Part shown: positions 1 to 5,930 of the stretch, piece after piece
How positions within the stretch are numbered: position 1 is the stretch's first letter
Layout of the letters: every line of letters starts with the position of its first letter
Assembly: GCA_051650305.1 (NCBI GenBank)
Contig: JBOFIT010000092.1
Location: 1-20,433, forward strand
Reading direction: 5' to 3'
Length of the DNA: 20,433 bases
Source: JBOFDK01 sp051650305
GTDB taxonomy: Bacteria; Bacillota; Clostridia; Lachnospirales; Cellulosilyticaceae
Translations under genes and position numbers: made by a program
Notes under the pieces: model-generated
Database searches by the model: none
What the model saw: only the letters and a program-made list of their open reading frames with translations
Told to the model about the DNA's origin: nothing

Positions 1-224
1 TTAAGTTAGGGACTTACACAAGTGAGACATTAGCTGCAGGGGTTGCAGATTTAAGTCATCTTGATGTACTAGGTGTGCTAGGGATGGATTTTATAGACCA
101 ATTTGTTTGGGTAATTGATACAACAAATAGTTGTTTAGCATTTGAAAGACAAGAAGAGCTAGACAAAGAAGATAATGAAATTGGAAATACACTTAATTTG
201 ATATTAGGGAAGAACAAAAAGTAA
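1..224 (+). CDS. Retropepsin-like aspartyl protease family protein, C-terminal part
   Basis: Only the last 73 codons are in the window; the reading frame enters at base 3 and stops with TAA at 222-224. The stretch LGVLGMDFIDQFVWVIDTT resembles the C-terminal part of clan AA retropepsin-like domains, where an I/V-LG-x-DFL motif precedes a strand ending in ID and a small-residue turn. The final 25 residues are charged and low in complexity, as in bacterial members of the family. The catalytic Asp-Thr/Ser-Gly motif would lie upstream, outside the window, so activity cannot be judged. It is followed after 129 nt by an intrinsic terminator. The family call rests on one motif and is moderate. Confidence 0.5.
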   Translation, partial: KLGTYTSETLAAGVADLSHLDVLGVLGMDFIDQFVWVIDTTNSCLAFERQEELDKEDNEIGNTLNLILGKNKK

Positions 225-238
225 AACCTGCACTTAAC

Positions 239-263
239 GAGGTGAGGAGAACCGTACCATAAG
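239..263 (+). repeat. Small imperfect hairpin repeat, copy 1
   Basis: The 25 nt match 19-20 positions of 2209-2233. Both copies fold as a 7-bp imperfect stem (GGTGAGG with CCGTACC here) around a 4-nt loop, and both lie just downstream of a stop codon. No known element was recognised. Confidence 0.35.
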
Positions 264-311
264 TAAATAAGGTTTTTGATTAAAGTGTTGGGAATAGTAA
301 GGTTTAGAGTC

Positions 312-344
312 ATTAATAATAATGTGGTATATATTATTATTAAT
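312..344. repeat. AT-only inverted repeat
   Basis: ATTAATAATAAT at 312-323 is perfectly complementary to ATTATTATTAAT at 333-344, leaving a 9-nt loop. It stands just before the terminator of the protease-family gene and has no T run of its own. It may be a weak extra hairpin or a protein-binding site. Confidence 0.4.
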
Positions 345-353
345 AAAAGTAAG

Positions 354-381
354 ATAGAGGGCAATAAGCTCTCTATTTTTT
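354..381 (+). terminator. Intrinsic terminator
   Basis: A 9-bp stem with one G-U pair (354-362 with 368-376) closes a 5-nt AATAA loop and runs directly into six T residues. It ends transcription coming from the protease-family gene, before the Rpn promoter. Confidence 0.8.
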
Positions 382-401
382 GTGCCATTGTTTGAATAGT
401 A

Positions 402-410
402 TGATATAAT
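402..410 (+). promoter_or_regulatory. Extended -10 promoter of the Rpn gene
   Basis: TGATATAAT is a consensus extended -10 element (TGn plus TATAAT at 405-410). No good -35 is present; TTGTGC at 380-385 is too far for a standard spacer. The transcript should start near 416-418, that is, at the foot of the hairpin covering 414-455. Confidence 0.55.
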
Positions 411-413
411 AAG

Positions 414-455
414 CCTGTAAAATGACTATATTTTGACTAAAATATATGTTACAGG
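414..455 (+). promoter_or_regulatory. Leader hairpin covering the Rpn ribosome binding site
   Basis: Two nested perfect inverted repeats are visible. CCTGTAA (414-420) pairs with TTACAGG (449-455), and TATATTTT (427-434) pairs with AAAATATA (439-446) around GACT. The 3' arm contains the first bases of the Shine-Dalgarno AGGAG at 453-457, seven bases ahead of the ATG at 465. The fold could hide the ribosome binding site; equally, the symmetric DNA could be an operator. Confidence 0.5.
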
Positions 456-464
456 AGAAAATAG

Positions 465-1316
465 ATGGAAAGATTAAAACCACTCAATGATTTTATCTTT
501 AAAAAGCTATTTGGTGAAAAAGATGATGAGCCAGTATTAATAGCTTTTTTAAATGCTGTGCTGAATCGTACTCAAAAAGAAAAACTTACACAGATAGAGA
601 TTATAGAGAATAAAGAACTTACGAAGCAGTTGATTGAAGATAAGACAGGAAGAATTGATGTAAGAGCTAAAACGGCTAGAGGAGAACAAATAGACATCGA
701 AGTTCAACTTACGGACCAAGCGAATATGGATAAAAGAACACTATTTTATTGGGGAAAACTTTATTTAGAAGGTATTAAACAAGGAGAAGATTATAGAAAT
801 TTAAGTAAAGTGATTACGATTAATTTACTAGATTTTAAATTCCTAGATACCAAAAATTATCATAGTTCATTTCATTTATGGGAAGATCAAGAGAAAGACT
901 ACATGCTAACAGATTTAGTAGAAATACATTTTATAGAACTACCTAAGTTTAGAAGTTTAAAAGATAAGAACTATAAGGAGGAAGCATTACAAAGATGGCT
1001 GACTTTTTTAGAAAAGGATGTATCGAGAGAAATATTAGAGGAGTTGATGCAAATGGAACCAGCTATTAAAATGGCAGAACAAAAACTTGACTTCTTAAGT
1101 AGTGATCCTAAAACCATTGAACTGTACAAGGCAAGGGAATATGCGGCCCATGAAAAGGCAAATCTTCTTAGTACAGGATTAGAAAGAGGAAAAATAGAAG
1201 GTAAACTAGAAGTTGCTAGGGCCTTGTTAGATATATTAGATGATGAAACGATAGCCATGAAAACTGGCTTAGGGCTTGAACAAGTAAAAGAGTTAAGAAG
1301 TGAATATGAAAAATAG
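465..1316 (+). CDS. Rpn family recombination-promoting nuclease / putative transposase (PD-(D/E)XK)
   Basis: The 283-residue protein opens with PLNDFIFKKLFGE, typical of the Rpn/PD-(D/E)XK transposase family. The nuclease core is GRIDVRA (D65) followed by IDIEVQL (E79, Q81), giving the D...ExQ variant of the catalytic motif used by this family. The C-terminal 60 residues are helical and charged, with the ARALLDILDD...TGLGLEQV pattern common in clostridial members. Known relatives are DNA endonucleases that raise recombination and occur in many copies per genome; a role in this host is not known. AGGAG at 453-457 supports the ATG start. The gene sits alone between terminators, and its final 19 nt belong to a 96-bp direct repeat found again at 2292-2387. 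Confidence 0.85.
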   Translation: MERLKPLNDFIFKKLFGEKDDEPVLIAFLNAVLNRTQKEKLTQIEIIENKELTKQLIEDKTGRIDVRAKTARGEQIDIEVQLTDQANMDKRTLFYWGKLYLEGIKQGEDYRNLSKVITINLLDFKFLDTKNYHSSFHLWEDQEKDYMLTDLVEIHFIELPKFRSLKDKNYKEEALQRWLTFLEKDVSREILEELMQMEPAIKMAEQKLDFLSSDPKTIELYKAREYAAHEKANLLSTGLERGKIEGKLEVARALLDILDDETIAMKTGLGLEQVKELRSEYEK

Positions 1317-1393
1317 ACCAGGACCTCTCATATTTGTGCATCAAATGAGAGGTTTTGGTATAAGTAAACAACTAAACTAAGATTCATAAGGAG
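1298..1393 (+). repeat. 96-bp direct repeat, copy A (Rpn tail plus terminator)
   Basis: It is identical to 2292-2387 at 93 of 96 positions, with no gaps (offset 994). Differences are at 1309, 1357 and 1375. The repeat holds the last codons and stop of the Rpn gene, a terminator hairpin, and a spacer ending in a TAAGGAG ribosome binding site. Confidence 0.9.
1323..1356 (+). terminator. Terminator of the Rpn gene
   Basis: ACCTCTCAT-A-TTTG pairs with CAAATGAGAGGT around a short loop with a small bulge, then TTTT. The same hairpin recurs at 2317-2351. Confidence 0.7.
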
Positions 1394-1424
1394 TGCTAGG
1401 GGGAGTGCATGTATGGAGCAATAG
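1394..1424 (+). pseudogene. Scar of a deleted AraC gene copy
   Basis: Seventeen bases at 1404-1420 (agtgcatgtatggagca) are identical to 2957-2973 inside the AraC gene. The flanking bases also match (ctagggg before, tag after, with single-base gaps). This follows directly after repeat copy A, just as the full AraC gene follows copy B. Relative to copy B, about 559 nt are missing. It is read here as the residue of an internally deleted AraC duplicate. Confidence 0.6.
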
Positions 1425-1481
1425 TTACAACTTTTTTTGTCGAAATTAATTAAAGATAAAGAAAAAAAAGGGGACGTAAGA

Positions 1482-2207
1482 ATGATAAAAGCAATGCTAT
1501 TTGATGCAGGAGATACACTGATAGAGTACATAAAAAGTCACCCATTAGAGGGGACAAGGGCCCTCTTGCAGATTGCAAATAATCCTAATAATGTTACAGC
1601 AGAAGAAATACAATCTTATGCTATGGAAATGGGACAACTTTTCAATGATGCTAGAGAAAGTAAGGGTATTGAATATAGTATGAGATCTTTCCAAAGATTT
1701 CTTTATGAAATGCATGACGTATCTTTTGATATAGAACCAATTCAAGTAGAAAATATTTTTAATCAAAAAGCATTTATAGGTAAAACGATGGAGGGCATCT
1801 TGACATTTTTAGATGAACTAGAAAGTAGAGGGATTCGTAAGGCTATATTAAGTAATTCGTCTTTTTCGGAAGAGGCTATTCGAGAAGAATTAAGAAATTA
1901 TGGAATAAATGACAACAGATTTGAATTTGTTATTTCTACAAGTGAATATGGGTTTAGAAAACCAGATAAAAGAATTTTTGAATTAGCATTAAGAAAACTA
2001 AAACTAAATGCTGATGAAGTGTGTTATATAGGCAATAGTTTTAAATATGATGTAGAAGGGGCACAAAATGCGAAGATTTTCCCCATATGGTTCAATAAAC
2101 AAGAGAATAAAGGCAGTTATAAAAATGGTGAAGTACTAGAAGTAAGAACATATAAAGAGATAACGGAATGGTTAGATAATAAAGAAGTGGGTAAAGCTTC
2201 ACTTTAA
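1482..2207 (+). CDS. HAD-superfamily hydrolase (subfamily IA-like)
   Basis: The 241-residue protein has the HAD motifs in order: FDAGDTL (D8, T12) as motif I, ILSNSS (S124) as motif II, GFRKPD (K160) as motif III, and YIGNSFKYD (D190) as motif IV. The helical region at about residues 20-100 is the cap domain of subfamily IA. Substrates of such proteins are usually small phosphorylated metabolites; none can be named here. The third position of motif I (usually Asp, the general acid/base) is Gly10, followed by Asp11, so catalysis may differ from the standard phosphatase. ATG at 1482 was chosen because the fold starts there and AAGGGG lies 8 nt ahead; an in-frame TTG at 1437 would add 15 lysine-rich residues without support. 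No clear promoter was seen. Confidence 0.8.
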   Translation: MIKAMLFDAGDTLIEYIKSHPLEGTRALLQIANNPNNVTAEEIQSYAMEMGQLFNDARESKGIEYSMRSFQRFLYEMHDVSFDIEPIQVENIFNQKAFIGKTMEGILTFLDELESRGIRKAILSNSSFSEEAIREELRNYGINDNRFEFVISTSEYGFRKPDKRIFELALRKLKLNADEVCYIGNSFKYDVEGAQNAKIFPIWFNKQENKGSYKNGEVLEVRTYKEITEWLDNKEVGKASL

Positions 2208-2208
2208 A

Positions 2209-2233
2209 GAGGTACGGTGAACCTTACCACAAG
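2209..2233 (+). repeat. Small imperfect hairpin repeat, copy 2
   Basis: GGTACGG pairs with CCTTACC (6 of 7 bp) around TGAA, two bases after the HAD stop codon. It is related to 239-263. It could also act as a weak terminator, though no T run follows. Confidence 0.35.
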
Positions 2234-2291
2234 AACTGGTTAGCCAATACCTTAAGTGAAGAGATAGAAAAAGAGATTTCAGATTTTAAAT

Positions 2292-2387
2292 AAGTGAATA
2301 TGTAAAATAGACCAGGACCTCTCATATTTGTGCATCAAATGAGAGGTTTTTGTATAAGTAAACAACTATACTAAGATTCATAAGGAG
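2292..2387 (+). repeat. 96-bp direct repeat, copy B
   Basis: Second copy of 1298-1393 (93 of 96 identical). Its first 19 nt read SEYVK-stop in the Rpn frame, so it contains the tail of a second, otherwise lost, Rpn gene. Its end supplies the ribosome binding site of the AraC gene. The substitution at 2369 turns TAAACT into TATACT, a possible -10 box, but no matching -35 is seen. Confidence 0.9.
2317..2351 (+). terminator. Terminator between the HAD and AraC genes
   Basis: Same bulged hairpin as 1323-1356, here followed by five T residues. It would end HAD transcription 45 nt before the AraC start. Confidence 0.7.
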
Positions 2388-2395
2388 AATAGGAA

Positions 2396-3253
2396 ATGGA
2401 ATGGTTACAACAACTTAATGAGGCAGTACAATATATTGAAAAGAATCTAGATGGAGAAATTGAATATGAGAAAGCAGCACAGATTGCATGTTGTACAACG
2501 TATCATTTTCAAAGGATGTTTTCGTACATAGCAGGAGTATCTTTATCGGAATACATTAGAAATAGAAGACTTACGAAGGCTGCTTTTGATTTGCAGAATG
2601 GAGGTAAGGTTATTGCTGTAGCATTACGCTATGGGTATGAATCCCCTACCGCTTTTAATAGAGCTTTTCAAAAAGTGCATGAAGTATCACCTTCAGTAGC
2701 GCAGAAAGAAGGAACTTTCCTTAAAGCCTATCCCCCTATTAGTTTTAAAATAACCATTAAAGGAGTGGCAGAAATGGAATATAGAATTGTCAAAAAAGAA
2801 GAAATGAGAATAGTTGGAGCAAAAATTGACTTAGCTAAAAATGTAGAGGAGTGTTTTACTAAAGTACCTCTGTTTTGGCAAGAGGTAGGCCAAAGTGGTA
2901 AGATAGGCCAGATTGTATCAGTAATGGATGAGCATTCAAAAGGCGTACTAGGGGTTAGTGCATGTATGGAGCATTTAGATCAGTGGTCTTATTATATAGG
3001 CGTTGAGACGAATCAGGCTGTGCCAGAAGGGCTAGAAGTATATACAGTGCCAGCATGTACATGGGCAGTATTTCCAGGGACGGGGCAAATGCCAGAAGCT
3101 ATTCAAGAAATTGAAAAAAGAGCAGTAACAGAATGGTTACCAACATCAGGCTATCAATATGCAGATGCACCAGACATTGAGGTGTATTTAAACCAAGACC
3201 CAATGAATGCAGTATTTGAAGTATGGATTCCTATTAGAAAAACCTCACTTTAA
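2396..3253 (+). CDS. AraC family regulator with GyrI-like effector-binding domain
   Basis: The first 105 residues of the 285-residue protein form the double helix-turn-helix DNA-binding domain of AraC/XylS proteins. Recognisable parts are AAQIACCTTYHFQRMFSYIA, then YIRNRRLTKAAFDL, and the second helix pair around YGYESPTAFNRAFQKVHEVSP. From about residue 125 (AEMEYRIVKKEEMRIVG) to the end is a GyrI-like (SHV-type) domain, which binds amphipathic small molecules in SoxS/Rob/BmrR-type sensors. This order, DNA-binding domain first, is typical of clostridial AraC-GyrI proteins that respond to drugs. TAAGGAG lies 8 nt before the ATG. The ribosome binding site comes from repeat copy B. The target is unknown; the neighbouring MATE and ABC-F genes are plausible candidates by location only. 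Confidence 0.88.
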   Translation: MEWLQQLNEAVQYIEKNLDGEIEYEKAAQIACCTTYHFQRMFSYIAGVSLSEYIRNRRLTKAAFDLQNGGKVIAVALRYGYESPTAFNRAFQKVHEVSPSVAQKEGTFLKAYPPISFKITIKGVAEMEYRIVKKEEMRIVGAKIDLAKNVEECFTKVPLFWQEVGQSGKIGQIVSVMDEHSKGVLGVSACMEHLDQWSYYIGVETNQAVPEGLEVYTVPACTWAVFPGTGQMPEAIQEIEKRAVTEWLPTSGYQYADAPDIEVYLNQDPMNAVFEVWIPIRKTSL

Positions 3254-3282
3254 ACATGAATGATAAGATGCATTTAAATGAG

Positions 3283-3314
3283 AGACGCTACTTCTTGGCA
3301 GAGGGAGCGTCTTT
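3283..3314 (+). terminator. Terminator of the AraC gene, overlapping the 3' end of merR
   Basis: AGACGCT (3283-3289) pairs with AGCGTCT (3306-3312), followed by a T-rich stretch on the plus strand. The stem overlaps the last codons of the convergent MerR gene. On the minus strand it lacks a T run directly after the stem, so termination in that direction is doubtful. Confidence 0.5.
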
Positions 3315-4145
3315 ATTGTTTTCAGAGTTTAAAACTTGTATTTGAATTTTACCTAAGGAAGTTTCTCTATTGTTAGCATCTACCCTTGTAATCATATAAG
3401 TCTCATAAAAGGTATCGCCAACTTGCAAATGGTTTTGGTCGATATATTGAGTAAGTTGATTATAATAAGCACTAGTACCCTTGAAGTCATCATCAAAATT
3501 GAGAGTTAAATAATCACCCGCTGGTAAAATAACATATTCTGCTATATGGGATTTGTTTTCCTTACCACAAGCAATCATCATATGATTATAATTAGTTTTT
3601 TTATTTTTTTTGAACTGTGAATAATCAGTGGCAAAAACTAATTCTTTATAGACCATTCCATATTGTACTTCACTTTCTTTGATTACTTCAGTTAGCTTTA
3701 TTTCAAAAGCTTCAGTATATTTTTGAGTAGTGTTATATTTAACAAAGCATCTTTCAGGGCAGGTTGAGATAAACACCTTGCTAATGCCTTCACTAAGTGT
3801 TTGTTGAATCTTATGCTGAAGGACTTCTATATTATTTTGGATTTGAATCATTTCTTCTATCTTTTTAGCAAATAATTCTTTTTGCGTACTGATAATTTGC
3901 AACACAGCCTCTATAGAGGTATAGTGGTTCACGAGTTCCTTAATTTCTTCCAAAGTTAATCCCATAGTCTTACACTGTTTGATAAATCCTATCATCATAA
4001 AGTGGTTTTTTGAATAATAGCGATATCCGGTTGTTTCATTGACGTAGGAAGGTGTTAATAACCCTATTTTATCGTAATACCTCAAAGTTTGAACGGAAAC
4101 ATTGTGCAATTTAGAAACTTCTCCAATAGAAAACCATTTATCCAT
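3288..4145 (-). CDS. MerR family regulator with drug-sensing-type effector domain
   Basis: Residues 1-70 of this 285-residue protein are a MerR winged helix-turn-helix: FSIGEVSKLHNVSVQTLRYY, KIGLL, then TTGYRYYS. A helical stretch at about 75-115 (KKIEEMIQIQNNIEVLQHKI) is the dimerising coiled coil. The remaining 170 residues look like a BmrR/GyrI-type ligand-binding domain. Such proteins bind the long spacer of their target promoter and switch it on when a cationic or amphipathic drug binds. The gene is 24 nt downstream of the MATE pump on the same strand, and the pump promoter has the matching dyad, so pump control and autoregulation are likely. AGGTGG lies 13 nt before the ATG, a rather long spacing. 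Confidence 0.88.
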   Translation of the reverse strand: MDKWFSIGEVSKLHNVSVQTLRYYDKIGLLTPSYVNETTGYRYYSKNHFMMIGFIKQCKTMGLTLEEIKELVNHYTSIEAVLQIISTQKELFAKKIEEMIQIQNNIEVLQHKIQQTLSEGISKVFISTCPERCFVKYNTTQKYTEAFEIKLTEVIKESEVQYGMVYKELVFATDYSQFKKNKKTNYNHMMIACGKENKSHIAEYVILPAGDYLTLNFDDDFKGTSAYYNQLTQYIDQNHLQVGDTFYETYMITRVDANNRETSLGKIQIQVLNSENNKDAPSAKK

Positions 4146-4169
4146 ATTTTAATTTAATCCACCTATCTT

Positions 4170-5498
4170 TTATGAGATTGTAGTACTTGTAGACTTGAGA
4201 TGCAGAACTGCCTTGGTAGAAGTTCTTATATTAGCCACCACACTAATGGTTATTAAAGTTAGCACTTCTGCTATAAGAGTTCCTGCCCATATGCCATTAG
4301 CACCGAATACACGGTATAAAAGCATAAGGCCAAGTGGTAAGAAGACTACAGATTTTAAGATACAACTTAAGTTAGAATACTTTGGCTTTTCTAAAGCCTG
4401 ATAATACACCAATGTATTCAGATTGATACCAATAGCAAAATAACTAAAGCTTGATATACGTAAAGCCATATAAGCTATATTGATAATATGAGTATCCTCT
4501 GTAAAAATACTTATTAAGCTTTTTCCAAATAAGAAACTGATACCCACAAAAGTTAAACTAATGAAAGTTGCTGCGACACATGACATTTTGTAAAAACCAA
4601 GCATGCGCTCACCATCGTGACGTCCATAATTATAGCTAATTAGTGGTTGCAAGCCTAAAGTTAGTCCATATAGAACCATATACGTATTATTAGTAATATA
4701 GTTGATAACACTGTAAGCTGCAATGCCAGGTTCTCCCATAGTTTTTACTATAAGTATGTTATGAATTAGGACAACTACTGAAAAACTTATCTGCGCTAAA
4801 AATGAAGGAAAGCCAATTTTACAAAAGCTTTTTAAATCCTCCCAATTGAGATGCACCTTACCAAAGGTAAGATAGCCCTTTTTTCCTAAGAAGTGAGGAA
4901 GCAGTACACCTACCGTTACAAGTTGGCCAACACCTGTGGCAATAGCAGCACCCTTGAGTTCTAATCCCCATTGGAATATAAAGATATAGTCCAAAACAAT
5001 ATTAGTAATGGCACCAAGCACGACAGAAATCATTGCCAACCTAGGTCTTCCATCATTCCTTACGAAACTACTGAGGACAATACCTATCAGATTGGGGATA
5101 CAAAAAATAGCATAATATCTTAAATATTCTGTAGCTAAACCACTTAAGCTTTCTGTAGCCCCTAGTAAAGTTACAATAGGTTTAGCAAATATAATACAAA
5201 ATAAGCTTATGCAACCACTTACAATAAGAAGTACTTTAAAAACTTGTCTAAAAATAGTAACAGCTTTTTCAGTGTCCTCGGACCCGAGATATTTTGAAAC
5301 TTGAGTGCCCCCTCCTATAGCAAACATAGATGCGATGCCAAATAACATGACAATAAAAGGTAATACAATACTTACAGCAGCTAATGCCAGATCCCCTACA
5401 CCTTTTCCAACGAAAATGCCATCAATTACAGTGTATAGAGAAGATATAAACGTGGCAAGGGCTGAGGGAATAGCATATTTTAAAAATTGTTTTAACAT
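4170..5498 (-). CDS. MATE family multidrug efflux transporter
   Basis: This 442-residue membrane protein has about 12 hydrophobic segments in two similar halves. The N-terminal motif YAIPSALATFISSLYTVIDG with IFVGKGVGDLALAA is characteristic of MATE (MepA/NorM-like) transporters. In the second half, PSFLAQISFSVVVLIHNIL followed by GLQPLISYNYG is the matching repeat. Such pumps export cationic drugs or metabolites using a Na+ or H+ gradient; the coupling ion cannot be told here, though a Na+-type V-ATPase is encoded nearby. It is the first gene of a minus-strand pair with merR and starts from the MerR-type promoter at 5533-5564. GGAGG stands 11 nt before the ATG. Confidence 0.92.
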   Translation of the reverse strand: MLKQFLKYAIPSALATFISSLYTVIDGIFVGKGVGDLALAAVSIVLPFIVMLFGIASMFAIGGGTQVSKYLGSEDTEKAVTIFRQVFKVLLIVSGCISLFCIIFAKPIVTLLGATESLSGLATEYLRYYAIFCIPNLIGIVLSSFVRNDGRPRLAMISVVLGAITNIVLDYIFIFQWGLELKGAAIATGVGQLVTVGVLLPHFLGKKGYLTFGKVHLNWEDLKSFCKIGFPSFLAQISFSVVVLIHNILIVKTMGEPGIAAYSVINYITNNTYMVLYGLTLGLQPLISYNYGRHDGERMLGFYKMSCVAATFISLTFVGISFLFGKSLISIFTEDTHIINIAYMALRISSFSYFAIGINLNTLVYYQALEKPKYSNLSCILKSVVFLPLGLMLLYRVFGANGIWAGTLIAEVLTLITISVVANIRTSTKAVLHLKSTSTTIS

Positions 5499-5532
5499 GT
5501 TTCCTTATTCCTCCAATATTTTTGTCCGTTCT

Positions 5533-5564
5533 ATCTTAAAACACTCTTGTAACTATAGAGTCAA
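5533..5564 (-). promoter_or_regulatory. MerR-type promoter/operator of the MATE-merR operon
   Basis: On the minus strand TTGACT (5564-5559) is the -35 box and TAAGAT (5538-5533) the likely -10, with a 20-nt spacer (19 nt if TTAAGA is used). The spacer and the edge of the -35 hold a dyad, ACTCT at 5543-5547 with AGAGT at 5557-5561, in the form ACTCTTGTAACTATAGAGT. Over-long 19-20 nt spacers containing such a dyad are the hallmark of promoters twisted open by MerR proteins. Confidence 0.75.
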
Positions 5565-5620
5565 TACTTGTTTTAAAAATTTTAATATTTATAGTGAGTA
5601 ATAAATCAATTTAAAGCACA

Positions 5621-5649
5621 TTGACAACCAAGTAGTGGTAATGTATATT
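5621..5649 (+). promoter_or_regulatory. Promoter of the ABC-F leader
   Basis: TTGACA (5621-5626), a 17-nt spacer and TATATT (5644-5649) form a near-consensus sigma-A promoter. Transcription should start near 5656, about 310 nt before the ABC-F start codon. It is back to back with the MATE promoter; the two -35 boxes are 56 nt apart. Confidence 0.75.
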
Positions 5650-5684
5650 AAGGGTATTAAATTCGGCAGAGGTGACAGGATAAA

Positions 5685-5696
5685 ATGAGCAAATAA
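5685..5696 (+). CDS. Candidate three-codon leader peptide (MSK)
   Basis: ATG-AGC-AAA-TAA lies about 30 nt after the predicted transcript start. AGAGGTG ends 10 nt ahead of the ATG and AGGA 4 nt ahead, the best ribosome binding site in the leader. Very short leader frames are known in attenuators of ABC-F and erm-type resistance genes. That this one is used is inference. Confidence 0.35.
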   Translation: MSK

Positions 5697-5878
5697 TCTT
5701 ATTCTAATAAAATGATAAAGTTAGTTTCGATGGTATGAATACGGCATTTTAGAAATGCTTTATTTGTATGCCTATAAACTACTTTGGATTAAGAATAAGA
5801 TTACGTGTAATCATATCATCCTAAATAAATGGGCTAATGCTAGCCTTATTGGTGTAGGTTAATAACAGTTACAATATA

Positions 5879-5930
5879 ACTTTCTTAATTTTAAAGTAGT
5901 GGATGTATTTAAAATTAAGGAAGTTTTTTT
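5879..5930 (+). terminator. Leader terminator (attenuator) upstream of ABC-F
   Basis: A 17-bp stem with a single G-U pair (5879-5895 with 5908-5924) closes a 12-nt loop and ends in seven T residues. It lies inside the leader, 35 nt before the ABC-F start codon, so full-length mRNA requires that it be bypassed. Confidence 0.85.

Noticed and set aside
56..388. 110-codon minus-strand frame
   Set aside because: Runs across the protease-family tail and its terminator; leucine/serine-rich AT artefact with no ribosome binding site.
1411..1431. Similarity of atgga...gttacaac to the start of the AraC gene (2396-2412)
   Set aside because: It needs a 3-nt gap and a mismatch; the longer exact match of 1404-1420 to the AraC interior explains most of the same bases better.
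1437..1481. TTG start giving a 256-residue HAD protein
   Set aside because: The extra 15 residues are lysine-rich and outside the fold, and ATG 1482 has a ribosome binding site at the right distance.
5305..5601. 98-codon frame on the plus strand over the start of the MATE gene
   Set aside because: Antisense shadow of a clear MATE coding region and its promoter; no family features.
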